Program-made: the position numbers and the translations under genes
Part shown: positions 1-5,962 of the stretch, in pieces
Position numbering within the stretch: position 1 is the first letter of the stretch
How the letters are laid out: every line of letters begins with the position of its first letter
Assembly: GCA_937881145.1 (NCBI GenBank)
Contig: CALGFL010000351.1
Location: 1-5,962 of the forward strand
DNA length: 5,962 nt
Direction of reading: 5' to 3'
DNA from: an uncultured Bordetella sp.
Lineage (GTDB): Bacteria; Pseudomonadota; Gammaproteobacteria; Burkholderiales; Burkholderiaceae_B
Notes under the pieces: model-generated
Seen by the model: only the letters and a program-made list of their open reading frames with translations
What the model was told of the DNA's origin: nothing
The model's database searches: none

Positions 1-16
1 ATTTGGAATTAGGAAA

Positions 17-30
17 ACTTGTAAACAAGT
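17..30 (+). other. Small hairpin in the hisZ upstream region
   Basis: The arms ACTTG (17-21) and CAAGT (26-30) are perfectly complementary around the loop TAAA. One further T-A pair would shorten the loop to two bases. The hairpin sits in an AT-rich stretch at the window edge with no convincing reading frame, just upstream of the pairing segments described for the terminator at 64-103. It may be part of a structured leader or chance; no function is assigned. Confidence 0.35.
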
Positions 31-63
31 GAGCCCGTAAGCTTTTGAATTAATTTCCGCAAG

Positions 64-103
64 CGGCTGAGCGGGCTTACGCCCCTCGGCCGTTTTTGTT
101 TTT
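64..103 (+). terminator. Rho-independent terminator upstream of hisZ
   Basis: Positions 64-71 pair with 85-92 and 73-76 pair with 81-84, closing a TTAC tetraloop. This gives a 12-bp GC-rich stem with one bulged C (72) and one G-U pair. It is followed directly by TTTTTGTTTTT (93-103). This is the classical intrinsic terminator layout. It may end a transcript arriving from upstream; in related bacteria the hflX-hflK-hflC genes lie there, but they are not in this window. It may instead act as an attenuator for hisZ, because no good promoter is visible between the T-tract and the hisZ start at 122, and because segment 30-42 can pair with 72-81 and break the stem. Confidence 0.85.
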
Positions 104-121
104 GAGCACGACAATTCACTC

Positions 122-1279
122 ATGGGTAACTGGCTGCTGCCCGAAGGTTTCGCCGATGTCCTGCCGGCAGAAGCCCGGCGCATCGAGGAACTGCGCCGCG
201 CGCTGCTCGACCTGTACCGTACCTACGGTTTCGAACTGGTTGCGCCGCCGCTGGTGGAATATCTCGACTCCTTATTGTCCGACGCCGCCGGCGGCGACGA
301 CCTGCGCTTGTCCACCTGCAAACTGGTGGACCAGCTGTCGGGCCGCACCATGGGCGTGCGGGCCGACATGACGCCTCAGGTCACCCGCATCGACGCGCAC
401 CTGCTCAACCGGGCCGGCGTCACCCGCCTGTGCTATTGCGGCAATGTGCTGCATGCCCGTCCGGCCGACCTGCTCGCCAGCCGCGAGCTGCTGCAGATTG
501 GCGCCGAAATCTACGGCCACGCAGGCATCGAGGCCGACCTGGAAATCATCAGCCTGGTGCTCGAAAGCGTCGAAGTCGCCGGTGTGCGCGAGCCCCGGCT
601 CGACCTGTGCCACCCCGGCGTGGTGCATGCCTTGCTGCAATCGGACCCGGCTGCGCCCGCGCTCAGCGGCGCCATCACACTCTTGCTGCGCGAAAAAGAC
701 GTGCCCGGACTGGGTGCGTTGGCGGCCGAAGGCCTGCAGCCCGAAACCGTCCAGGCCCTCAAGACGCTGGCCAACCTGTACGGCGGCTCCGAAGTGCTGG
801 CGCAGGCGCGCCGCGAGCTGCCGGCCGTGCCGGGGCTGGCCGAATCGCTCGACGCCCTGCAGGCGCTGGTCGATGCGCTGCCTCAGGTCTGCATGAGCGT
901 GGACCTGGCCGATGTGAGCGGCTATGGTTATCACTCGGGCATTACTTTCGCGCTGTACGCCGAAGGCTGGCACGACGCGCTGGTGCGCGGCGGCCGCTAC
1001 GACCACGTCAGCCATGCATTCGGCCGGCATCGTCCGGCCACCGGTTTCAGCCTCGACCTGCGCAAGCTGGCCGCCGGCCTGGAGCCGGCCGCGCGCGCGC
1101 GCGCGGTGCGCGCGCCGTGGGGCCAGGACCCGGTCCTGGCGCAAACCGTGCGCGCCTTGCGCCGCGAAGGTCATATCGTGGTCCAGGTGCTGCCAGGCCA
1201 CGAGCACGATCAAGACGAATTCGTCTGCGACCGCGAGCTGGTTCTGGACAAGGGCGCCTGGACAATCAAGGCGATTTGA
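122..1279 (+). CDS. hisZ: ATP phosphoribosyltransferase regulatory subunit HisZ
   Basis: The 385-residue product matches HisZ, a catalytically dead paralogue of histidyl-tRNA synthetase. HisZ binds the short form of HisG, and the complex joins ATP and PRPP in the first step of histidine synthesis in the cytoplasm, under histidine feedback. The class II synthetase-like core is visible: an N-terminal [11 protein letters not shown] segment, the motif-2-like region [13 protein letters not shown] (about 79-91) followed by [21 protein letters not shown] at 267-273, and VRGGRYD at 288-294 followed by GFSLDLRKL. The anticodon-binding domain of true HisRS is absent, as expected for HisZ. The ATG at 122 gives the normal family N-terminus, but no Shine-Dalgarno is seen. 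The gene implies a short-form hisG elsewhere in the genome. A (CG)8 tract encodes residues 323-328. Confidence 0.95.
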   Translation: MGNWLLPEGFADVLPAEARRIEELRRALLDLYRTYGFELVAPPLVEYLDSLLSDAAGGDDLRLSTCKLVDQLSGRTMGVRADMTPQVTRIDAHLLNRAGVTRLCYCGNVLHARPADLLASRELLQIGAEIYGHAGIEADLEIISLVLESVEVAGVREPRLDLCHPGVVHALLQSDPAAPALSGAITLLLREKDVPGLGALAAEGLQPETVQALKTLANLYGGSEVLAQARRELPAVPGLAESLDALQALVDALPQVCMSVDLADVSGYGYHSGITFALYAEGWHDALVRGGRYDHVSHAFGRHRPATGFSLDLRKLAAGLEPAARARAVRAPWGQDPVLAQTVRALRREGHIVVQVLPGHEHDQDEFVCDRELVLDKGAWTIKAI

Positions 1280-2636
<1,357 letters not shown>

Positions 2637-2638
<2 letters not shown>

Positions 2639-2642
2639 GGAG
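2637..2642 (+). promoter_or_regulatory. Strong Shine-Dalgarno for the phosphoribosyltransferase gene
   Basis: AAGGAG overlaps the last two bases of the purA TAA stop and lies 8 nt before the ATG at 2651. It fixes that start. It is the only near-consensus ribosome binding site in front of a gene in this window, and its overlap with the stop codon suggests the gene is translated from a purA-containing mRNA. Confidence 0.8.
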
Positions 2643-2650
2643 CGTTTCCC

Positions 2651-3193
2651 ATGAACCAGCCGCCCAGTACCGATAGCGACCTGTGGGTCAGCTGGGACGA
2701 CTACAACCGCCTCATCGAACGCCTGGCTTTGCAGGTGTACGAATCGGGCTGGAAGTTCGACGTCATTTTGTGCCTGGCACGCGGCGGCGTGCGGGTGGGC
2801 GACGTGTTGTCGCGCATTTTCGACGTGCCGCTGGGCATCTTGGCCACCAGCAGCTACCGCGAGGCGGCGGGCACCAAGCAGGGCAATCTGGATATCGCCA
2901 GGTTCATCACCATCACCCGCGGCGCGCCGCAGGGCAAGGTGCTGCTGGCCGACGACATGGTCGATTCGGGACTGACCTTCGCCAAGGTGTGCGAGCACCT
3001 GCGGTCCGAGTTCCCGGCCATTACCGAGATGCGCAGCGCGGTGCTGTGGTGGAAGGGGCATTCCAAGGTCACGCCCGATTATTACGTCGACAAGCTGCCC
3101 AACAACCCCTGGATACACCAGCCGTTCGAAGACTACGACAGCCTGCGGCCGCACCAGCTCGATTCGTGGATACGCAAGGGATCGAAGGGCTGA
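2651..3193 (+). CDS. Gpt-like purine phosphoribosyltransferase
   Basis: This 180-residue cytoplasmic enzyme is a type I phosphoribosyltransferase. The PRPP-binding signature VLLADDMVDSGLT is at residues 97-109, including the acidic pair Asp101-Asp102 and the DSG turn. LARGGVRVGD (42-51) matches the N-terminal PRPP loop region, and the flexible loop would lie near 67-80. Near the C-terminus, PWIHQPFED (153-161) resembles the TWIEQPWD segment of E. coli xanthine-guanine phosphoribosyltransferase Gpt, where the Trp-Ile pair contacts the purine. I therefore infer that it converts guanine, xanthine or hypoxanthine plus PRPP to the nucleotide. Base preference cannot be read from sequence. Lying 12 nt after purA fits purine salvage. 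There is no signal peptide or membrane segment. Many genomes label the family only as phosphoribosyltransferase. Confidence 0.85.
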   Translation: MNQPPSTDSDLWVSWDDYNRLIERLALQVYESGWKFDVILCLARGGVRVGDVLSRIFDVPLGILATSSYREAAGTKQGNLDIARFITITRGAPQGKVLLADDMVDSGLTFAKVCEHLRSEFPAITEMRSAVLWWKGHSKVTPDYYVDKLPNNPWIHQPFEDYDSLRPHQLDSWIRKGSKG

Positions 3194-3208
3194 TCTTGCG
3201 TTTCGATC

Positions 3209-3230
3209 CCCCACTTGCGCGATGGTGGGG
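3209..3230 (+). other. Hairpin after the phosphoribosyltransferase gene
   Basis: CCCCAC (3209-3214) pairs perfectly with GTGGGG (3225-3230) around a 10-nt loop. What follows is CAAAATAG, not a T-run, so it is not a standard intrinsic terminator. It begins 15 nt after the stop codon and overlaps the candidate rpsU -35 element. It might stabilise the 3' end of the purA-region mRNA or form a weak terminator. Confidence 0.4.
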
Positions 3231-3244
3231 CAAAATAGTAGAAT
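3215..3244 (+). promoter_or_regulatory. Candidate sigma-70 promoter for rpsU
   Basis: TTGCGC (3215-3220) and TAGAAT (3239-3244) match the -35 and -10 consensus at four and five of six positions, separated by 18 bp. Transcription would start near 3251, giving an rpsU leader of roughly 180 nt. It lies in the gap between the phosphoribosyltransferase gene and rpsU, where a separate promoter for the rpsU-dnaG unit is expected. No transcript data support it here; the call rests on the hexamers and position. Confidence 0.5.
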
Positions 3245-3309
3245 CCTGAGTTACTTTTCTAGCGGCCAATATTTAGGTGGTGATAAACCCTGGGCGGGCC
3301 GGCCCTCAA

Positions 3310-3335
3310 GTAGTAAACCTCGGTAGTAAACCTCG
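3310..3335 (+). repeat. Exact 13-bp tandem repeat in the rpsU leader
   Basis: GTAGTAAACCTCG occurs twice with no spacer (3310-3322 and 3323-3335). A third, degenerate relative, GGTGATAAACCCT, lies at 3279-3291. All three share a TAAACC core. They are in the untranslated stretch before rpsU, downstream of the candidate promoter. They could be a recent slippage duplication, or repeated binding sites in DNA or leader RNA. Confidence 0.8.
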
Positions 3336-3353
3336 CAACGTCGCGCAGGTTTT

Positions 3354-3404
3354 GTGAATTTTCGCCGCGAGCAGTCGATGGTTTTGCCTCCTGCGCGCCT
3401 GTAG
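3354..3404 (+). CDS. Possible 16-codon leader ORF upstream of rpsU
   Basis: A GTG at 3354 opens a short frame [16 protein letters not shown] ending with TAG at 3402-3404, 25 nt before the rpsU start. An internal in-frame ATG at 3378 would give an 8-residue version. Only AGG at 3347-3349 could act as a ribosome binding site, and it is very close to the GTG. A frame of this length is expected often by chance. I list it only because it fills a long leader and contains a Pro-Pro pair. Confidence 0.12.
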   Translation: MNFRREQSMVLPPARL

Positions 3405-3429
3405 TCCCGACATTTTTATTGGTACCCAC

Positions 3430-3642
3430 ATGCCTATCGTTCGCCTGAAAGAAAACGAACCCTTCGAAGCTGCCCTGCGCCGCTTCAAGCGCACCATCGA
3501 AAAAACCGGCCTTCTGACCGAACTGCGCGCCCGCGAGTTCTACGAGAAGCCCACCGCAGAGCGCAAGCGCAAGCTGGCCGCCGCCGTGAAGCGCCACTAC
3601 AAGCGCATCCGCAGCCAGCAACTGCCTCCCCGCATGTACTAA
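3430..3642 (+). CDS. rpsU: 30S ribosomal protein bS21
   Basis: The 70-residue, highly basic product is the small-subunit protein S21, which sits on the 30S platform near the 3' end of 16S rRNA and assists initiation. The start [20 protein letters not shown], the central [21 protein letters not shown] and the Arg/Lys-rich tail ending in RMY match the family across its whole length, which is the usual 70-71 residues. The ATG at 3430 is the only sensible start. There is no Shine-Dalgarno; a U-rich stretch (3412-3419) just upstream could serve S1-assisted loading. It is the first gene of an rpsU-dnaG (and probably rpoD) operon, with its own candidate promoter, and is followed by two hairpins, the second a strong terminator. 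Confidence 0.97.
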   Translation: MPIVRLKENEPFEAALRRFKRTIEKTGLLTELRAREFYEKPTAERKRKLAAAVKRHYKRIRSQQLPPRMY

Positions 3643-3648
3643 GAAAAC

Positions 3649-3667
3649 GGGGCGGCCAAGCCGCCTC
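3649..3667 (+). other. Hairpin just after rpsU
   Basis: GGCGGC (3651-3656) pairs with GCCGCC (3660-3665) around the loop CAA. A G-U and a G-C pair extend the base of the stem. It starts seven nt after the rpsU stop and is not followed by a T-run, so it is probably a 3'-end stabilising structure stacked ahead of the terminator at 3679-3712, not a terminator itself. Confidence 0.6.
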
Positions 3668-3678
3668 TTGCATGCCAC

Positions 3679-3712
3679 ATCGCGCCTGGCCTTGCCAGGC
3701 GCGATTGTTTTT
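3679..3712 (+). terminator. Intrinsic terminator between rpsU and dnaG
   Basis: ATCGCGCCTGG (3679-3689) is perfectly complementary to CCAGGCGCGAT (3695-3705), and C3690-G3694 can add a twelfth pair. TGTTTTT (3706-3712) follows at once. E. coli has a terminator at the same place in its rpsU-dnaG-rpoD operon, where partial termination keeps dnaG mRNA far below rpsU mRNA. No convincing promoter lies between this element and dnaG, so dnaG is inferred to depend on read-through. Confidence 0.92.
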
Positions 3713-3778
3713 ACGGCAAATAAAGTATCGTTGCGTCAAAGGCGGCCGAAAACCCCCAACCCGACTAAGCTCAGTCAT

Positions 3779-5788
3779 TTGATCCCCGAGTCATTCATCC
3801 AGGACCTGCTGGCCCGCGTCGACGTCGTCGACGTGGTCGGCCGCTATGTGCAACTGCGCAAGGGCGGAGCCAACCTGCTCGGCCTGTGCCCCTTCCATAA
3901 CGAAAAAAGCCCGTCCTTCACCGTCAGTCCCACCAAGCAGTTCTATCACTGCTTCGGCTGCGGCGCCCACGGCACGGCCATCAGTTTTTTGATGGAGCAC
4001 ACCGGCGCCAGCTTCCCAGAGGCCGTACGCACGCTGTCCGGCCAGGTCGGCATGACGGTGCCGGAGGAGCCCCGCAGTCCACGCCAGCAGGCCGAGACCG
4101 TGCGCCGCAAGGCCGAAGTGTCGCGCCACACCCAGGTGCTGGACCAGGCCCAGGCCTACTACCTCAAGCAGCTGCGCGCCTCGCCGCAGGCTATCGCCTA
4201 TCTCAAGCAGCGCGGCCTCACGGGCGAGATCGCGGCCCATTTCGGGCTGGGGTGGTCCGGCACCGACCGGCACGGCCTGTCCAAGGTGTTCGAAGACTAC
4301 GCCGACCCGATCCTGGTCGAATCCGGCCTGGTGATCGACTCCGAAGACGGCCGGCGCTACGACCGTTTCCGCGAACGGGTGATGTTCCCCATCCGCAACG
4401 CCAAGGGCACCCTGATCGGCTTTGGCGGACGCATCCTCGGCGACGGCAAGCCCAAATACCTCAATTCCCCCGAGACCCCGATCTTCTCCAAAGGCCAGGA
4501 GCTCTACGGCCTGTGGGAAGCGCGCCAGGCCATACGCGAGGCGGGCATGGTGATCGTGGTCGAAGGCTATATGGACGTGGTGGGTCTGGCGCAACTGGGC
4601 ATTCCCAATGCCGTGGCCGCCCTGGGCACCGCGACCACGCCGGATCACGTCAAGAAACTGCTGCGCGCCAGCGACCGGGTGGTGTTCAGCTTCGACGGCG
4701 ACGCCGCCGGCCGGCGCGCGGCCTGGCGTGCCCTGCAGGCCTGCCTGCCGGCGCTGCGCGACGACATCAATATCCGCTTTCTTTTCCTGCCCACCGAGCA
4801 CGATCCGGACTCTTACGTGCGCGAATTCGGCGCCGACGCCTTCCGCGCCGCGCTGGCCGAAGCCTCGGCGCTGTCGCGCTTCCTGCTCGATGAGCTGGCC
4901 TCGCGCCATGAGCTGGGCGAGGCCGAGGGCAGGGCGAGCTGCCTGCACGAAGCCGCCCCTTTGCTGGCTGCCATCCCCGACTGCGCCTTGAAGGTGCAGA
5001 TCGAGCGCGAGCTGGCCCGCCAGGTGCTGCTCACGCCCGAGGAAATGACCCAGGCGCTGGCGCAAGCCCAGGCCCGGCAGGCCATGCGCGCGCCGCTGCC
5101 CGTGCCGGGGCAGGAGGCACCGGCCCAGCCCTGGCCGACCCATCGCGCCGCCGGCCCGGAAGCCGACGCCGCGCCGCCTGCCTGGGAGTCATCCGGTATT
5201 GCGCCGGACATGGATTATCAGGAACCCTGGCAAGGCGACGGCGGCTGGCAGGGGCAGTCCCAGCAGGGTGCCCGCAATGGCGGTTATGCCATGCAAGGCG
5301 GGCAGAAGCGTCCCTGGCGCGGTCGCCGCGATGAAAAACCGTCCGGTTTCGTCGGCCGCCGCACCATGCCATCGCTGGCCAAGCGCCTTTTGTGTCTGCT
5401 GCTGGCCAATCCGGGCCTGGTGGAGGGCATGGGCGACCAGCAGCTTGAAGTTCTGGACCACGACTCCCAACTAGGACTTGTCAGGGATCTGATCGTGCTG
5501 GCCCAGTCCAGCGGGGCGCGCCATCTGGGAGCGCTGCTGCAGGCGGCCGAACCCGACTCCGATCTGGGCATCGCCCTGCAAGGCCTGCGGGCCGAGGTGC
5601 TGGTCATGGAAGACCTGCCCAATCCCCAGGACGAATGGAACGACGCCCTGCGGCGCATCGAGCGCGCCTGGGTCGGGGTCGAACTGGAGCGCCTGGCCAA
5701 GGACGGCTTGCAAACAGACGAGGCGCATCAGCGGTTTCGGGAATTACAGGGTCGGATGGCTATCCTAAAGAGTGCGGGAATACGCTGA
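3779..5788 (+). CDS. dnaG: DNA primase DnaG
   Basis: The product makes RNA primers at the replication fork in association with DnaB helicase. Numbered from the TTG at 3779 it has 669 residues. The zinc-binding domain has Cys37, His40, Cys58 and Cys61 within CPFHNEKSPSF and FYHCFGCGAHG. The RNA polymerase core contains KPKYLNSPET and the TOPRIM acidic residues Glu262 (EGYMD) and Asp306/Asp308 (DGD), equivalent to E. coli 265, 309 and 311. Residues about 436-527 are a Pro/Gly/Gln/Trp-rich linker. Residues 530-669 are the helicase-binding domain. E. coli DnaG is 581 residues; much of the extra length is this linker. The TTG start is chosen because IPESFIQDLLAR aligns with the E. coli N-terminus (IPRVFINDLLAR). 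In-frame TTGs at 3731 and 3668 are less likely, the latter preceding the terminator. No Shine-Dalgarno is visible, consistent with low primase output. Confidence 0.95.
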   Translation: MIPESFIQDLLARVDVVDVVGRYVQLRKGGANLLGLCPFHNEKSPSFTVSPTKQFYHCFGCGAHGTAISFLMEHTGASFPEAVRTLSGQVGMTVPEEPRSPRQQAETVRRKAEVSRHTQVLDQAQAYYLKQLRASPQAIAYLKQRGLTGEIAAHFGLGWSGTDRHGLSKVFEDYADPILVESGLVIDSEDGRRYDRFRERVMFPIRNAKGTLIGFGGRILGDGKPKYLNSPETPIFSKGQELYGLWEARQAIREAGMVIVVEGYMDVVGLAQLGIPNAVAALGTATTPDHVKKLLRASDRVVFSFDGDAAGRRAAWRALQACLPALRDDINIRFLFLPTEHDPDSYVREFGADAFRAALAEASALSRFLLDELASRHELGEAEGRASCLHEAAPLLAAIPDCALKVQIERELARQVLLTPEEMTQALAQAQARQAMRAPLPVPGQEAPAQPWPTHRAAGPEADAAPPAWESSGIAPDMDYQEPWQGDGGWQGQSQQGARNGGYAMQGGQKRPWRGRRDEKPSGFVGRRTMPSLAKRLLCLLLANPGLVEGMGDQQLEVLDHDSQLGLVRDLIVLAQSSGARHLGALLQAAEPDSDLGIALQGLRAEVLVMEDLPNPQDEWNDALRRIERAWVGVELERLAKDGLQTDEAHQRFRELQGRMAILKSAGIR

Positions 5789-5828
5789 TTGCGGTAAAAT
5801 TTAGGGTTTCCTAGACGCTTTTGAGTGC

Positions 5829-5853
5829 CGCTGCCCCAATTTAGGGGGCAGTG
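5829..5853 (+). other. Hairpin in the spacer after dnaG
   Basis: CTGCCCC (5831-5837) pairs perfectly with GGGGCAG (5845-5851). A G-U and a C-G pair extend the stem to 9 bp around the loop AATTTAG. No T-run follows, so it is not an intrinsic terminator. It is nested in the wider TTGAGTG/CACTCAA pairing. Confidence 0.6.
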
Positions 5854-5918
5854 CGAGTGTGGTATGTGTGTGGTACTCACTCAAGGCTGCGGGATATTGG
5901 GTAAATGGTCTCTCGGTT

Positions 5919-5940
5919 CAAGGCACATTGTGTGTCCTTG
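5919..5940 (+). other. Second hairpin in the spacer after dnaG
   Basis: CAAGG (5919-5923) pairs with CCTTG (5936-5940) and CACA (5924-5927) with TGTG (5931-5934), leaving T5935 bulged and a TTG loop. The result is a 9-bp stem. It stands about ten nt ahead of the purine-rich segment at 5951-5960 and could influence access to a ribosome binding site there. Confidence 0.55.
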
Positions 5941-5962
5941 TACTGGGTGCGAGGACGGAGAT

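Larger units (their letters stand above)
5789..5962 (+). promoter_or_regulatory. Structured dnaG-rpoD type spacer or leader
   Basis: No gene is visible in these 174 nt. An A/T-rich TAAAATTTAG (5795-5804) follows the dnaG stop by six bases; TAAAAT could be a -10 element, but no good -35 is found. It could also be an unpaired RNase E site, since in E. coli the operon mRNA is cut between dnaG and rpoD. Next, TTGAGTG (5821-5827) pairs with CACTCAA (5878-5884), enclosing an inner stem 5829-5837/5845-5853. A further hairpin lies at 5919-5940. The spacer ends with purine-rich GAGGACGGAG (5951-5960), a possible ribosome binding site for a gene starting just beyond the window, expected to be rpoD. Confidence 0.5.

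Noticed and set aside
3..32. Possible C-terminal end of an upstream protein (nine codons, then TGA)
   Set aside because: The frame is too short to judge, the region is AT-rich unlike the genes here, and it matches no family end that I recognise.
272..1213. Long open frame on the minus strand opposite hisZ (313 codons)
   Set aside because: It mirrors hisZ codon bias in GC-rich DNA, its His/Gln/Ala-rich translation matches no known domain, and hisZ on the plus strand is clear.
3296..3305. 10-bp palindrome GGGCCGGCCC in the rpsU leader
   Set aside because: Short all-GC palindromes are common by chance in this composition; nothing else marks it as a site.
3259..3678. Minus-strand frame of 139 codons across the rpsU leader and rpsU
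   Set aside because: It runs antisense through rpsU and both hairpins after it, shows no recognisable domain, and has no supporting start signal.
3818..3838. Repeated GTCGAC units near the start of dnaG
   Set aside because: They encode VDVVDVVG, the normal conserved N-terminal helix of primase, with repeated codon choice.
3791..5143. Minus-strand open frame of 450 codons opposite dnaG
   Set aside because: It is a shadow of a high-GC gene; composition is repetitive and dnaG with intact catalytic motifs occupies the other strand.
5818..5843. Possible heat-shock sigma-32 promoter (CTTTTGAG then CCCCAATTTA)
   Set aside because: The -10-like CCCCAATTTA is suggestive and E. coli rpoD has a heat-shock promoter nearby, but the gap to the -35-like element is only about 8 nt, too short for sigma-32.

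Overview
The window is ordinary, high-GC housekeeping DNA from a betaproteobacterium. It is probably a member of the Burkholderiales and most likely of the Alcaligenaceae (Bordetella/Achromobacter-like). The placement rests on protein similarity recalled from memory and on gene order: a separate HisZ next to PurA, then a Gpt-like phosphoribosyltransferase, then rpsU and dnaG. No mobile element, CRISPR array, tRNA or rRNA is visible. I see no evidence of an undescribed multi-gene system. The unusual signals lie in the non-coding joints between the genes.

Layout, all genes on the + strand. Positions 1-121 are AT-rich, with a strong intrinsic terminator (64-103) ending 18 nt before hisZ; part of it can also pair with an upstream segment. 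hisZ (122-1279) encodes the regulatory partner of the short form of ATP phosphoribosyltransferase. A 63-nt spacer holding a hairpin and a 12-bp palindrome leads to purA (1343-2638), adenylosuccinate synthetase. After 12 nt comes a purine-type phosphoribosyltransferase gene (2651-3193), the only gene here with a strong Shine-Dalgarno sequence.

A second transcription unit then starts, corresponding to the classical rpsU-dnaG-rpoD macromolecular synthesis operon. A candidate promoter (3215-3244) precedes a leader of roughly 180 nt containing an exact 13-bp tandem duplication. rpsU (3430-3642, ribosomal protein bS21) follows. A textbook terminator (3679-3712) separates it from dnaG (best start TTG at 3779, to 5788), the replicative primase, which has a long low-complexity linker before its helicase-binding domain. 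The last 174 nt (5789-5962) form a structured, non-coding dnaG-rpoD type spacer ending in a purine-rich, possible ribosome binding site. The next gene is outside the window and is expected, not seen, to be rpoD.

Functionally, hisZ, purA and the phosphoribosyltransferase all touch PRPP or purine nucleotide metabolism: the first histidine step consumes ATP and PRPP, PurA commits IMP to AMP, and the transferase probably salvages a free purine base with PRPP. rpsU and dnaG, with the expected rpoD, link translation, replication priming and transcription initiation. The terminator, the TTG start and the missing ribosome binding site at dnaG fit the known need for far less primase than S21.
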